From Tessaracoccus sp. (lineage in GTDB: Bacteria > Actinomycetota > Actinomycetes > Propionibacteriales > Propionibacteriaceae): a stretch of 64,000 nucleotides of DNA. The notes beneath the pieces were generated by a model. It searched no databases, was not told the DNA's origin, and worked only from the letters and a program-made list of their open reading frames with translations. The position numbers were made by a program, and so were the translations under genes. Below, in pieces: positions 1-9,697 of the stretch. Where the stretch lies: contig NZ_JADJNP010000001.1 in NCBI RefSeq assembly GCF_016714275.1, positions 1,178,001 to 1,242,000 on the forward strand, given 5' to 3'. Each line of letters starts with the position of its first letter. Position 1 is the first letter of the stretch.

Positions 1-283
1 TGCCTTTGCCCTTGCAGAAGTCGGGAGTGCGCTTGTCGGGATCCCACCAGTCGTCGACTTCCAGAACAGCTTCGACGTACACGCAGTCGCCGTCGGCCCG
101 GGTGTCGGTAAGGGTGCCGGTGACTTCCACGGTCCATCCTGTGCGCACGACCTTCAGGGAGGCCTTGGCCCACGCGGCGGAGATCGTGAGGTTGACCGGT
201 GCGCTGGCCGCATGAGCCGGCACGGCCGCGAAGCCGCCGAGCATAAGGATGAGGCTCAGCAGGAGCACTCCGAGAATTCGCAT
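1..283 (-). CDS. Secreted protein of unknown function (3' end outside window)
   Basis: Only the N-terminal 94 codons are inside the window; the C-terminus lies to the left of position 1. The ATG at 283 has a GGAAGGA ribosome site about 8 nt upstream. The product starts MRILGVLLLSLILMLGG and reaches an AHA-type signal-peptidase site near residue 26, so it is exported. The mature start (APVNLTISAAWAKASLKV, then VEVTGTLTD) looks like a beta-sandwich. It lies 45 bp downstream of the membrane protein at 329-2098 on the same strand and is probably co-transcribed with it. I do not recognise a family. Confidence 0.7.
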   Translation of the reverse strand, partial: MRILGVLLLSLILMLGGFAAVPAHAASAPVNLTISAAWAKASLKVVRTGWTVEVTGTLTDTRADGDCVYVEAVLEVDDWWDPDKRTPDFCKGKG

Positions 284-328
284 GTGTTCGATCCTTCCGT
301 TCGCGATGCTCCCGTTTCTCAGGTCAGC

Positions 329-2098
329 TCAGCCTTCCTTTTGTCCTCGCTTGCTGAAGAACGTGCCCAGGCTCAGGGAAACCGCCAGCACGGTAGCGCC
401 GTAGATGAACGCGGCGACGTAGTCGCGGCCTGTTCCCCACGGCTTGTCGAAGTAGAACGCCTCGAGGCCCGCGTAGAAGGCGATCGCAGCGGTGACGAGG
501 TAGAGGATCCATGGGGCCGCTGCTCCTGCCGCGGTTGTTGCGACCCTGGCCAGGCTGTCGAGGATCGGACGAAGGTCCGGTATCGGCAGACCTGCGGGGC
601 TCACGATGTGCGTAAGGGTCGGCAAGCCTGTCCCCTCCGGCGTCGCGCCTGTCCCAGCGCCCGCTGAGGTGCCAGCATGCACCGACGCAAACAGGGCGGT
701 GCAGTTGGCGCGAACCGCACGCACAGAGTCGACGAGGCCTCCCGTCAGCAGTGCGGCCGCGTCGTCGGAGTCGTCCACCAGTGAGGAAAGCCGCTCGATC
801 TCGGCACGAACAGCCCTGAGTTCGGTGCGCTCGGTGGGACGGAGCGGACATGCGCCGATGCTGACGGCGGTGTCCTTGACGTTTCGGAGGTCCTCTCTCA
901 AGGTTGCGATCTGAGCAAGCGCAGCGATCTTGGCTATGGTCTCGGCCCCTCGATACGTCCAACCCGGCGTCTCCGCGAAGTATGCGTCTGCTCGCTTGCG
1001 AAGCGGCGTCCCGTCGGCAAGCCACAACCGCTTGTCTTCGAGCGTGTCTCGGGCTTCCTTGAGCTTCGTCAGCAGACCGGCGTCCTCCTCTCGAGAGGCC
1101 AGCGCCTTCTCCAGCTCTGTGGTCGCCTCTGGCGTGAGGACAGTCACGAGGGGCCACAAGAACTTCGGCTTGCGGTAGGAGGCGACCAGCTTCGTCTCCG
1201 CCGCGAAATCGGGTTCCACCTCGATAGAGATAGCCCGGGCGGCATCCTCCACGGCCTGTCTCGCCACGGTCAGCCCCTTGTCGATCTTCTGCAGTGGCCG
1301 CACAACTGTCCAGACCGCCGTGGCGGCCCAGACGACGAGCACGCCAAGGGACGCGAGCACCAGCGCCATCCAGAGCGGCCGCTGTTGCGTGAGAGTGATG
1401 GCCAGCGCGTCGTCGCCGAACTTGATCGTTCCCGTGTATACGCCGGGCCTGATGCCGTCGCTGGCATAGGAGACCTCGAGCTGGCCGTCGGAGTTGCAGG
1501 TCACCTTCGTCGGCACAGAACCGCTGCTCCCAGCGAGCACCACATCCTGCGCCTTCCAGTTCGGGTCGCATTTCGCCTTCTGCGGGATGCTCATCGTCAC
1601 GACCGCCTTGTCCGTTCGCCAGGCGCCTCGGGTCACCTTCCACTCACTGATTGCAGGCTGAGGGGTCTTCGGATCGTCCTTCGTGACGGTGGAGACCGGC
1701 AGTTCCACAACGGCCACTTGCGCATTGTCAGAAACCCCGATGGCGGCGACAAGGACGACGCCTTCCTCGACCCCTGTCGCGCTGATCTCGAACTCCTCCA
1801 CGTCGCCGACCAGGAGCGTCTTTGGCTCTAGGAGCGAGGTCGGGGTCACCTTCCTCGAGTCCGCATCTCGCAGGACAGCGGTGACTCGGACCTCGACCGG
1901 TTGATTGGTGCCGTTCCCGACAGTGATGGTCCCTATCGCGGGGCCGGCGCTGGTCGGCTGGCTGAGGACGAGCGCGTCGCCGGGCACGACGGTGAAGCCG
2001 GTGGGCGGAGGCGCCTCGTCCGCACGCGCGACGTTCACTCCTCCAAAGAGCAGGGCGACAAGCGCAAAGGCGCCGATGCGCGCAAGAAGGCGGTACAT
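329..2098 (-). CDS. Membrane protein with extracytoplasmic beta domain, function unknown
   Basis: 589 residues. A signal sequence (residues 1-26, ending ARA) is followed by about 210 residues of predicted extracytoplasmic, Ig-like character. A transmembrane helix follows near 242-266 (LWMALVLASLGVLVVWA), then about 260 charged, helix-prone residues that would be cytoplasmic, then two C-terminal helices near 530-552 and 561-581 with a short basic tail. The arrangement resembles a surface sensor or scaffold, but no catalytic motif is visible and I cannot name the family. Transcription probably starts at the ATG itself, since TAGAGT ends 6 nt upstream. The small secreted protein downstream may be its partner. 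Confidence 0.75.
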   Translation of the reverse strand: MYRLLARIGAFALVALLFGGVNVARADEAPPPTGFTVVPGDALVLSQPTSAGPAIGTITVGNGTNQPVEVRVTAVLRDADSRKVTPTSLLEPKTLLVGDVEEFEISATGVEEGVVLVAAIGVSDNAQVAVVELPVSTVTKDDPKTPQPAISEWKVTRGAWRTDKAVVTMSIPQKAKCDPNWKAQDVVLAGSSGSVPTKVTCNSDGQLEVSYASDGIRPGVYTGTIKFGDDALAITLTQQRPLWMALVLASLGVLVVWAATAVWTVVRPLQKIDKGLTVARQAVEDAARAISIEVEPDFAAETKLVASYRKPKFLWPLVTVLTPEATTELEKALASREEDAGLLTKLKEARDTLEDKRLWLADGTPLRKRADAYFAETPGWTYRGAETIAKIAALAQIATLREDLRNVKDTAVSIGACPLRPTERTELRAVRAEIERLSSLVDDSDDAAALLTGGLVDSVRAVRANCTALFASVHAGTSAGAGTGATPEGTGLPTLTHIVSPAGLPIPDLRPILDSLARVATTAAGAAAPWILYLVTAAIAFYAGLEAFYFDKPWGTGRDYVAAFIYGATVLAVSLSLGTFFSKRGQKEG

Positions 2099-2104
2099 AG
2101 CGAG

Positions 2105-2110
2105 ACTCTA
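2105..2110 (-). promoter_or_regulatory. -10 hexamer of a leaderless promoter
   Basis: TAGAGT is separated by 6 nt from the ATG of the 589-residue membrane protein and no ribosome site lies between, which fits a leaderless transcript. The -35 element is not clear. Confidence 0.5.
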
Positions 2111-2219
2111 GGACATCCATGGCCTCTACGACGCGCAGGTGGGGCAATAGCTCGCCAGATCCCGCGACGGTCGCGCCGATGAGTCCTTCTCCTCACGGCA
2201 GCGCGAACGCGTGGCGGGC

Positions 2220-5066
2220 TCAGATGACGATGTTGACCAGGGACGGCGCCCGGACGATCACTGTGCGGATCGGCGCGTCGCCGATGGTCCGCTGCACCTT
2301 CGGCGACGCCAGCGCCAGGGCCTCCAGGTCGGGGGCCGTCGTCGACGGGGGGACGGCGAGGAGGTCTCGCACCTTGCCCTTGACCTGCACGACGCAGGTC
2401 ACGGTGTCCGCCACCAGCAGCGCCTCGGCGGCCGTCGGCCACTCCGCGTAGGTGAGGCTCTCGGGGTGCCCCAGCCGTCGCCACAGCTCCTCAGCGATGT
2501 GCGGCGCCACGGGTGCGGTCATGAGCACCAGCGGCTCGACCGCGCTGCGCGGCACAGCACCGAGACCCGTGAGGTGGTTGTTCAGCACGATGAGCTTCGC
2601 AATAGCCGTGTTGACGCGCATGTTGGCCATCTCGGCGGTCACGTCGGCGATCGTGCGCGCGACGAGCCGTTGAGTCTCGGTGTCGGCGACGGTGTCGGTC
2701 ACCGTGACCTCGCCGGTCTCCTCGGAGATCACGTTGCGCCACAGCCGCTGCAGGAACCGCTGCGAGCCGACGACGGCCCGGGTGTCCCACGGCCGCGACA
2801 CGTCAAGCGGGCCCATCGACATCTCGTAGACGCGGAAGGTGTCGGCCCCGTAGGCGTCGTACATGTCATCGGGCGTGACCATGTTCTTCAGCGACTTGCC
2901 CATCTTCCCGTACTCGCGCGTGACCGGCTCGCCGTTCCAGGTGAAGCCCGCCTGCTCGTCGCCGGTGACCTCGGACGCCTGCACGTACACCCCGCGAGCG
3001 TCCTTGAAGGCGTAGGCCTGGATGTAGCCCTGATTGAACAGCTTGTGGAAGGGCTCGGCCGAGCTCACGTGACCGAGGTCGAACAGCACCTTGTGCCAGA
3101 ACCGCGAGTACAGCAGGTGCAGCACCGCGTGCTCGACGCCGCCCACGTACAGGTCGACGCCACCCACGCGCCCACGCGGGCCGCCCGGACCCATCCAGTA
3201 GCGCTCCAGCTCTGGATCGACCGCAGCGTCGGAGTTGCGCGGGTCGAGGTAGCGCAGGTAATACCAGCAGCTGCCCGCCCAGTTGGGCATCGTGTTGGTG
3301 TCCCGGCGATACGTCTTGAGCCCGTCGCCCAGATCGAGATCGACTTCAATCCAGTCGGTCGCGCGCGACAACGGCGACTCCGGTTCCGACGTCGCGTCGT
3401 CCTCGGAGAACGTACGCGGCGAGAAGTCGGCAACCTCAGGCAGTTCGACCGGCAGCATGTCCTCCGGTAGGGCGATCACCCGGCCGTCGGCGTCGTAGAC
3501 CACCGGGAACGGCTCTCCCCAGTAGCGCTGCCGCGAGAACAACCAGTCGCGCAGCCGGTAGGTGATGGCGCCGCGTCCAGTGCCCTTCTTCTCCAACCAG
3601 TCGGTGATGACCTGCTTGGCATCGGCCACGGTCAAGCCGTCCAGCGAGACCTCGTCGTTGGACGAGTTGACGCCCACACCGTCGCCCGTCCACGCGGCAT
3701 CGGCGACGCCGTCGGGAGAGCCCGAGATGACTTCGATGATCGGTAGTTCGAACGCGGTGGCGAAAGCGTGGTCGCGCTGGTCGTGGGCCGGAACGGCCAT
3801 GATCGCGCCGGTGCCGTACCCCATGAGCACGTAGTCGGCGACGAAGATCGGCAGGGGCTCGCCGTTCACGGGGTTGACGGCGTAGCCGCCCGAGAAGACG
3901 CCCGTCTTCGAGCCGGCTTCCGCCTGGCGCTCCTCGGAGGTCTTTGCGGCAGCGGCGGCTTGGTACGCGCGGACGGCCTCGGCGGGCGTTTCCGCGCCGC
4001 CCGTCCATACCGCGGGGATGCCGGCGGGCCACTCGGGGGCTGCCTCGGCCAGCGCGTCCACCAGCGGATGTTCGGGCGCGACCACCATGTAGGTGGCGCC
4101 GAACAGCGTGTCGGGACGGGTGGTGAACACAGTCAAAGCCTTGCCTGCCACGTCGAAGTCGACGTGGGCGCCATGCGAGCGGCCGATCCAGTTGCGTTGC
4201 ATGGCCTTGACCTTGTCGGGCCAGTCCAGGTCGGCCAGGTCGTCGACGAGCCGATCGGCATAGGCGGTGATCCGCATGACCCACTGCCGCAGGTTCGACG
4301 TGAACACCGGATAGTTGCCGCGCTCGGAACGGCCATCTGCCGTCACCTCTTCGTTCGCGAGCACCGTTCCCAAACCCGGGCACCAGTTCACCGGCACCTG
4401 GTCGACGAACGCCAACCGGTACTCGGCCAGCACCTGCTCGCGCTCGGCCGGGCTGAGTGCTTCCCACGTCGCGTTGCCCGGCAGCGCTCGCGTGCCGTCG
4501 GCAAACTGGGCTGCCAGTTCGCTGATCGGCCGCGCCGCGCCCAGCGAGCCGTCGGGAGCGGTCGCGTCGGCGTCGAACCACGAGTTGAAGACCTGCAGGA
4601 AGATCCACTGCGTCCAGCGAACAAAATCGGGGTCGGTGGTGGCGAACGAGCGGCGCGGATCGTGCGCAAGGCCCAGGCGGCGCAACTGGCGCCGCATCGT
4701 CGCGATGTTCTGCTCGGTGGTGATAGCCGGATGCTGCCCTGTCTGCACAGCGAACTGCTCGGCCGGCAGGCCGAAGGCGTCGTAACCCAACGCATGCAGC
4801 ACGTTTGCGCCGCGCATCCGCGTGAAGCGCCCCACGACGTCGGTGGCGATGTATCCCAACGGATGTCCGACGTGCAGGCCCTTACCGGACGGGTAGGGGA
4901 ACATGTCCATCACGACGAACGACTCCATGGGCACGAGGGAACCGTCGGCGAGATCGCCGACCGGGTTCGGCGTATTGAACGTGCCTTCTGCTTCCCAGCG
5001 GTCCTGCCAGGCGCGCTCGATCGTCTCGGCCAACTGGGCCGTGTACCGGTACGGGGTGGTGCTCAT
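2220..5066 (-). CDS. leuS: Leucyl-tRNA synthetase
   Basis: 948-residue class I synthetase that charges tRNA-Leu with leucine in the cytoplasm. The HIGH signature reads HVGH within [17 protein letters not shown] near residue 60 and the KMSKS loop reads KMGKS, which is usual for LeuRS. The inserted editing domain and C-terminal anticodon-binding region are in the expected order and the length is typical for bacteria. I chose the ATG at 5066 ([11 protein letters not shown]) because AGAGGA lies just upstream; the frame stays open 23 codons further into the attenuator. The 5' leader contains a leucine-codon leader peptide, a hairpin and a U-tract terminator, indicating transcription attenuation in response to leucyl-tRNA charging. 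Confidence 0.97.
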   Translation of the reverse strand: MSTTPYRYTAQLAETIERAWQDRWEAEGTFNTPNPVGDLADGSLVPMESFVVMDMFPYPSGKGLHVGHPLGYIATDVVGRFTRMRGANVLHALGYDAFGLPAEQFAVQTGQHPAITTEQNIATMRRQLRRLGLAHDPRRSFATTDPDFVRWTQWIFLQVFNSWFDADATAPDGSLGAARPISELAAQFADGTRALPGNATWEALSPAEREQVLAEYRLAFVDQVPVNWCPGLGTVLANEEVTADGRSERGNYPVFTSNLRQWVMRITAYADRLVDDLADLDWPDKVKAMQRNWIGRSHGAHVDFDVAGKALTVFTTRPDTLFGATYMVVAPEHPLVDALAEAAPEWPAGIPAVWTGGAETPAEAVRAYQAAAAAKTSEERQAEAGSKTGVFSGGYAVNPVNGEPLPIFVADYVLMGYGTGAIMAVPAHDQRDHAFATAFELPIIEVISGSPDGVADAAWTGDGVGVNSSNDEVSLDGLTVADAKQVITDWLEKKGTGRGAITYRLRDWLFSRQRYWGEPFPVVYDADGRVIALPEDMLPVELPEVADFSPRTFSEDDATSEPESPLSRATDWIEVDLDLGDGLKTYRRDTNTMPNWAGSCWYYLRYLDPRNSDAAVDPELERYWMGPGGPRGRVGGVDLYVGGVEHAVLHLLYSRFWHKVLFDLGHVSSAEPFHKLFNQGYIQAYAFKDARGVYVQASEVTGDEQAGFTWNGEPVTREYGKMGKSLKNMVTPDDMYDAYGADTFRVYEMSMGPLDVSRPWDTRAVVGSQRFLQRLWRNVISEETGEVTVTDTVADTETQRLVARTIADVTAEMANMRVNTAIAKLIVLNNHLTGLGAVPRSAVEPLVLMTAPVAPHIAEELWRRLGHPESLTYAEWPTAAEALLVADTVTCVVQVKGKVRDLLAVPPSTTAPDLEALALASPKVQRTIGDAPIRTVIVRAPSLVNIVI

Positions 5067-5093
5067 CGTCGTTCCTCTGCTTGCTCCGGGCAC

Positions 5094-5118
5094 AAAAAAA
5101 CCTCCCGTGCAGGGAGGT
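5094..5118 (-). terminator. Rho-independent terminator of the leuS attenuator
   Basis: On the minus strand a 7-bp stem (ACCTCCC / GGGAGGT, loop TGCAC) runs directly into seven T residues, 28 nt before the leuS start codon. A terminator at the 5' side of a gene, preceded by a leucine-rich micro-ORF, is the layout of a classical amino-acid attenuator. Confidence 0.85.
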
Positions 5119-5120
5119 GC

Positions 5121-5143
5121 GCCGCACGAAACCATCGTGCGGC
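5121..5143 (-). promoter_or_regulatory. Leader hairpin between leuL-like peptide and terminator
   Basis: Perfect 9-bp stem (GCCGCACGA / TCGTGCGGC) with a TGGTT loop. Its 5' arm starts at the last base of the leader-peptide stop codon and its 3' arm ends 2 nt before the terminator stem. It could be the structure whose formation depends on ribosome position. I could not find a convincing antiterminator by eye. Confidence 0.6.
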
Positions 5144-5169
5144 TAGGTAAGGAGCAGATCGGCCCTCAT
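5143..5169 (-). CDS. leuS leader peptide (MRADLLLT)
   Basis: Nine-codon micro-ORF: ATG AGG GCC GAT CTG CTC CTT ACC TAG. Three of its eight sense codons are consecutive leucine codons. It is followed at once by a hairpin and a U-tract terminator before leuS. TAACTT (5176-5181) sits 6 nt upstream of the ATG, so the leader RNA probably begins at this ATG. Stalling at CTG CTC CTT when leucyl-tRNA is scarce would favour read-through into leuS. Leader peptides with terminators before leuS have been predicted in some Streptomyces, so the mechanism has a precedent in Actinobacteria. Confidence 0.8.
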   Translation of the reverse strand: MRADLLLT

Positions 5170-5291
5170 GGCCTTAAGTTATCACACGCACATCACTAGG
5201 CACCCCAGGATGAGTCGATGAACGACGCCGGAAGGCCACGCGGGAACACGCGCCATCGTCCAACGCGATGTGCTCTCGTAAGCGCTTTGGG

Positions 5292-5365
<74 letters not shown>

Positions 5366-5436
5366 TCAGCAGATAGGCCACGATCGTAGCGGACCAGACG
5401 CTTTCATCGACCGCCCCCTCTGGAGGCGACGTTGCC

Positions 5437-6903
5437 TCACTTCTGGAAGTGGTGCCAATCCCAGCCGGCGTACCAGGCGAAGCCGCGCTTCGTGAGCGCC
5501 TTCACCATCGGTGAGTTCTTGTGCAGCAGGCCGGGGGTCTTCGTCGGGCGCTTGGTGGCGTAGGTGGCGTCCGGGTACCACTTCCCGCCCACACGGTATG
5601 GGTTCTGTGCCGGGTTGATGTCGATGCTCCTACCGTAGCTGTGCGGGGAGACCCGCTTGGAGTTGCCTGTGACCTTGCGGCAGTTGTAGGCCGACGTGTT
5701 GTTCGCGGCCATCATCTTGATGTCGTTGGCCTTCCACACATCAGGGTTGCGCATCTGCGCGATCTGGAAGCCCTTGTTGAACGCCTCCTTGAAGGCCGCC
5801 TCGACATCCTTGGCAACGGTTCGGCGGACTATCAGCACGCCATCTTTGATGTTGCCGTCGTAGTCGCGGTAGGTCATGCGGATGGTGGAGAGCTTCGATG
5901 GGTCGACCGAGCACCCCTTCTTGTACGTGTACTTCACCTCTGACGCCTTCGTCTTGCGGATCGACGACTCCCATCCCCGACGGCGCAACGTGAACGACGG
6001 CGAGTGGTACTCCCCCACGGATGAGTCCACCCGAACGCGGTACTTGACCTTGCCAGCCTTCTTCCTGTCGTGGGCAAGGTCGATGGCGAAATACCCCTTG
6101 GCGTCCGACGTTACCTTGGAGACGTTCTTCCACGCCCCACTCACGTAGGCCTGAGTGCGGACGACGCGGCCACCCTCGCCGACGACGCGGCCCTTGGCCG
6201 TGGCCTTCTTTCCCTTCTCGGCGGTCTCCGGCACGGTGGTGAGCGTCACCCGCGGGGTTCGGGTGATGGTGAACTCATCGGAAGAGGATGCGCGGGCGCT
6301 GCCTGCCGCCTTGATGCGGTAGGTGGCTTTCGACGCCTTGTTGAGCTGGTGCGTGGGGGTGAGCGTGAAGCTCGACCCGGACACGTCCGCGCTGATGTGG
6401 CTCTTCCAGCTCCCGTCGACCTTCACCTGAAGAGTGACCTTCGCGGACGACTCACCGCCAAGCGTTGCCTCGACTCGTGCCGTCGAGCCGACCTCGACCT
6501 TCGACGGACGAGCGGTGACCTTGACGCTGGGGGCAACCGGGATCGTGACTGTCTCCGACGTCTGGTCGTCCGCTGCGACCCTGAACTCGAGGGCGCCGGA
6601 CACGGTCGGGTTGTATGCGAAGGAAAACGTGTCGGCCTCGGGCGCGTCCACGACGGCCGTCCAGTGTCCGTCGATGAGGTGCTCTAACGTGGCCGACGAC
6701 GAGCGGTCGAGGGTCCCCACAACGACGACCTCTCCCCCACCAAACGTCTCAGGCCCGGTCGCTGAGGAGATGGCGATCTGGATCGGCTCGGGTGCCGGCT
6801 CCACCACTACGGGTTGTGCGGCGCTGTCTGCTGCGGCCATGTCGGCACCGCCGAGTACAGCAAGGGCAGCAACGAGGACGAGGATTCGGACGAGATGGGT
6901 CAT
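5437..6903 (-). CDS. Secreted M15-family peptidase (D-Ala-D-Ala carboxypeptidase-like) with Ig-like domains
   Basis: 488 residues. A signal peptide (MTHLVRILVLVAALAVLGG) is followed by several beta-sandwich segments (about 45-330) with motifs such as VKVTARPSKVEVGSTARVEA. The C-terminal catalytic domain begins near 340. Zinc-site residues typical of M15 are visible: H421 and D428 in HSYGRSID, and D482/H485 in DWHHF at the very end. The enzyme would trim peptidoglycan stem peptides outside the cell. I chose the ATG at 6903 because GGAGG precedes it and the signal peptide follows; the open frame extends 40 codons upstream without such features. Confidence 0.85.
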   Translation of the reverse strand: MTHLVRILVLVAALAVLGGADMAAADSAAQPVVVEPAPEPIQIAISSATGPETFGGGEVVVVGTLDRSSSATLEHLIDGHWTAVVDAPEADTFSFAYNPTVSGALEFRVAADDQTSETVTIPVAPSVKVTARPSKVEVGSTARVEATLGGESSAKVTLQVKVDGSWKSHISADVSGSSFTLTPTHQLNKASKATYRIKAAGSARASSSDEFTITRTPRVTLTTVPETAEKGKKATAKGRVVGEGGRVVRTQAYVSGAWKNVSKVTSDAKGYFAIDLAHDRKKAGKVKYRVRVDSSVGEYHSPSFTLRRRGWESSIRKTKASEVKYTYKKGCSVDPSKLSTIRMTYRDYDGNIKDGVLIVRRTVAKDVEAAFKEAFNKGFQIAQMRNPDVWKANDIKMMAANNTSAYNCRKVTGNSKRVSPHSYGRSIDINPAQNPYRVGGKWYPDATYATKRPTKTPGLLHKNSPMVKALTKRGFAWYAGWDWHHFQK

Positions 6904-7028
6904 TCGGGGAGCCTCCACTGGTGGTGAGTTGAGGCGACGCCCCTCATTGATGTACGCGTTCGTGCCCTCGTTGCGTGACAGCACATTCCGACGAAGACGT
7001 CGGTGATGGTCGCGCACCCGCACCGCGA

Positions 7029-7883
7029 TCAGCTTCGCGCGTTGGGTTGCCCCGCCGACCTAAGTGTGAGCGCGAGCGTGGCCAACCAGGCCGCCACGCC
7101 CTCGGGACCGTCGCACACGACGTCGGCGCGCTCCGCCAGCGCGGGCTGCTCCGCCGACGCGGCGACGACGGCGCAGGTGGCGAGGCCCTCGGCGCGCAGT
7201 TCGTCCAAGACGCCAAATGCGGGCAGATCGCCCAGGTCGTCGCCGCACATCGCGACGGCCGACACGCCCGTCTCCGCGACCAATGCCCGCAGCGCGTCCC
7301 CCTTCGTCAGCGACGAGGCGCGCAGCTCCAGCACGCTCCGACCCGGCTCCAGCACCAGGCCGTGGCGCGCGGCGATGGACGCCAACGGCTCCCGCAGCGC
7401 CTCGTAGGCACCGACGGGATCGGGCGCCGGGCGGGTGTGCACCCCCAAGGCACGACCCTTGTCCTCCAGGCGGACGCCGACGAAACGAGGGTCGGCGAGC
7501 AGGGCCTCGAGTTCAGGCCGCGCCGAGGCGATCGACGTCGGCACCTCGGGCGGGGTCTCCTTCCCGGTCGCCGCGTCCCAACGCTCGGCGCCGTACTGGC
7601 CGAGGACCACGAGGCGCTCCAGCCCGGGCCTACCCTCCAGCCGACCCAGCTCTCGCACCTTCGCGACCCCCCGCCCGGTGATGATCGCCACCACACCCAG
7701 CGCGGGGCCCAACTGCGCCAAGGCCTCCGCAGCCGCCGGAAGCAGCCGCGAGTCCTCAGGGTTCTCGACGATGGGCGCCAGCGTGCCGTCGAAGTCGGTC
7801 GCAAGCAAGACCTTCCCTGGCCGCGCCGCCGCGGCTTGGAGGAACTGGGTGGCGAAGTCTGTCTGGGCGCGGAAACTCGTCAT
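7029..7883 (-). CDS. otsB: Trehalose-6-phosphate phosphatase
   Basis: 284-residue HAD-superfamily enzyme that dephosphorylates trehalose-6-phosphate, the second step of trehalose synthesis. The DxDx(T/V) motif appears as ATDFDGTLAP (nucleophile D30, D32). GDDLGDLPAF supplies the distal acidic motif. The length is normal for OtsB. It is divergently arranged from otsA, with 100 bp between the two starts, so both are likely controlled from that gap. CAGAGT lies 6 nt before the ATG and may be a weak leaderless -10. Confidence 0.93.
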   Translation of the reverse strand: MTSFRAQTDFATQFLQAAAARPGKVLLATDFDGTLAPIVENPEDSRLLPAAAEALAQLGPALGVVAIITGRGVAKVRELGRLEGRPGLERLVVLGQYGAERWDAATGKETPPEVPTSIASARPELEALLADPRFVGVRLEDKGRALGVHTRPAPDPVGAYEALREPLASIAARHGLVLEPGRSVLELRASSLTKGDALRALVAETGVSAVAMCGDDLGDLPAFGVLDELRAEGLATCAVVAASAEQPALAERADVVCDGPEGVAAWLATLALTLRSAGQPNARS

Positions 7884-7983
7884 GGCCCTACTCTGCCAGG
7901 TTGGTCAGACGCCGCCTCAGATCGTCGTAACCAGACTGTCAGAGCGCCTCGCTATGGTTGTCACGAACCGAGGAGGAATCCCT

Positions 7984-9375
7984 ATGGCCGTTAACGCAGA
8001 GTTCGTGGTGGTCGCCAACAGGCTGCCTGTCGACCGCATCGTCGAGGACGGAGAGGTCTCGTGGCGCACGTCGCCCGGTGGCCTCGTCACGGCCCTCGAG
8101 CCCGTGATGCGCCGTCGCGGCGGCGCGTGGGTCGGCTGGCACGGAGCCCCTGACGAGGCGCTTGAGCCGTTCGAGCACGACGGCTACGCCATCGTCCCCG
8201 TGCCGCTCAGCCAGTCCGAGTACGAGGAGTACTACGAGGGCTTCTCCAATGCGACGCTGTGGCCGCTCTACCACGACACGGTCGCGTTCCCGGAGTTTCA
8301 CCGCGAATGGTGGGACGCGTACCTCATCGTCAACCAGCGGTTCGCCGAGGCCACCGCGGAGGTCGCCGCAGAGGGCGCGACGGTGTGGGTGCAGGACTAC
8401 CAGCTCCAGATGGTGCCCAAGCTGCTGCGGGAACTGCGGCCGGACCTGAAGATCGGCTTCTTCCTGCACATCCCCTTCCCGCCCGTCGAGCTGTACTCGC
8501 AGCTGCCGTGGCGCAAGGAGATCCTGGAGGGCCTGCTGGGCGCCGACCTCGTCGGCTTCCAGATCCCCACCGCTGCGGCGAACTTCCGACGGCTCGTGCG
8601 GGCCCGCACGAAGCGCAAGGTCGAGCGGGACCGGGTCACCGTAGACCATGGCGCCTGCTACGCCCGCGCATACCCCATCGCCATCGACACCCAGGGCTTC
8701 GCCGACCTGGCTAACTCCCCCGCGGCGATCGCGGAGGCCGAGGCGCTGCTCGACGAGCTCGGGCACCCGAAGCTGGTGCTGCTCGGCGTCGACAGGCTCG
8801 ACTACACCAAGGGCCTGCGCCAGCGCGTCCGCGCTATCGGCGAACTCTTCGCGGAGGGCAAGCTCGACCCGTCGGAGGCCGTCTTCCTGCAGGTCGCCAC
8901 GCCGTCGCGCGAGCGGGTCGACGAGTACCGCCGTCTCCGCGACGACATCGACCTCCTCGTGGGGCGCATCAACTCCGAGGTAGGCGGAGTCGGGCGCCCG
9001 CCGATCGTGTACCGCCACGCCGGCTTCCCGCGCTCCACGATGGCCGCGATGTACCGCATCGCCGACGTCATGGTGGTCACGCCGCTTGCCGACGGCATGA
9101 ACCTCGTCGCCAAGGAGTACGTCGCCTGCCACCCGAACACGAACGGCGCGTTGGTGCTGAGCGAGTTCGCCGGCGCCGCCCAGGAGCTTCGCCAGGCCTA
9201 CCTGGTAAACCCCTACGACCTGAACGGGCTCAAGGAGACCATCATCCAGGCGGCCACGGACCCGCGCGCCAAGCGCCAGCGGCGGATGCGCGCGCTGAAG
9301 AAGCAAGTGGCCACCAACGACATCGACAAGTGGGCCGACCGCTTCCTCGGAGACCTCGCCACCGTGACGACCTAG
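7984..9375 (+). CDS. otsA: Trehalose-6-phosphate synthase (GT20)
   Basis: 463-residue glycosyltransferase joining glucose from a nucleotide sugar to glucose-6-phosphate. The N-terminal NRLPVDR and GGLVTALEPV motifs, the HIPFPP segment, GVDRLDYTKGL and the nucleotide-sugar site (PLADGMNLVAKEY) are all present. The start at 7984 is fixed by GAGGAGG eight nt upstream. Together with the divergent otsB it forms the OtsAB route for trehalose, an osmoprotectant and carbon store in actinobacteria. Confidence 0.95.
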   Translation: MAVNAEFVVVANRLPVDRIVEDGEVSWRTSPGGLVTALEPVMRRRGGAWVGWHGAPDEALEPFEHDGYAIVPVPLSQSEYEEYYEGFSNATLWPLYHDTVAFPEFHREWWDAYLIVNQRFAEATAEVAAEGATVWVQDYQLQMVPKLLRELRPDLKIGFFLHIPFPPVELYSQLPWRKEILEGLLGADLVGFQIPTAAANFRRLVRARTKRKVERDRVTVDHGACYARAYPIAIDTQGFADLANSPAAIAEAEALLDELGHPKLVLLGVDRLDYTKGLRQRVRAIGELFAEGKLDPSEAVFLQVATPSRERVDEYRRLRDDIDLLVGRINSEVGGVGRPPIVYRHAGFPRSTMAAMYRIADVMVVTPLADGMNLVAKEYVACHPNTNGALVLSEFAGAAQELRQAYLVNPYDLNGLKETIIQAATDPRAKRQRRMRALKKQVATNDIDKWADRFLGDLATVTT

Positions 9376-9494
9376 CAGGCACGCGGGGCGCCGACTCGTT
9401 CCGACGACGCCCCATGCACTTAGGTGCACAACCCAACACCCTAAGAAGGGCCGGCCACCCTTTCGTCCATGGGGTGCAGTACGTTGACAGCGAG

Positions 9495-9689
9495 ATGGAT
9501 GTTAGCCAGGACCGCCCTGCCCCCCGGGCAATCCACGCCGAGACGTGCGAACTGTGTCACGGCTCGGCAAGCAGCATGCAATGCACCGTCCGCTACTACG
9601 TCGCCAACCTCATCGCCGTCGCCATCGTGGGCGGCGGCATCCTGATACTCACGACCGCCGCCATCCTGCTGTACCGGCTCTTCACCTGA
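9495..9689 (+). CDS. Small membrane protein with CxxC, hypothetical
   Basis: Possible 64-residue protein (MDVSQDRPAPRAIH...). It has a short soluble N-terminus with a CELC pair and one strong transmembrane helix (NLIAVAIVGGGILILTTAAI) near the C-terminus, ending YRLFT. The frame is open further upstream, so the start is uncertain, and no good ribosome site is visible. It ends 8 bp from the converging lipoprotein remnant. It is supported only by its hydrophobic pattern and composition; I do not recognise it. Confidence 0.4.
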   Translation: MDVSQDRPAPRAIHAETCELCHGSASSMQCTVRYYVANLIAVAIVGGGILILTTAAILLYRLFT

Positions 9690-9697
9690 CTGGCGAG

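Noticed and set aside
324..1643. Second long minus-strand frame and plus-strand frames within 1-2100
   Set aside because: Arg-rich shadow translations of the 589-residue membrane protein and of the small secreted protein.
5094..5170. T-box riboswitch before leuS (TGGTT loop, then terminator)
   Set aside because: The loop belongs to a perfect 9-bp hairpin, the T-box core and specifier stem are missing, and a Leu-codon leader peptide explains the layout better.
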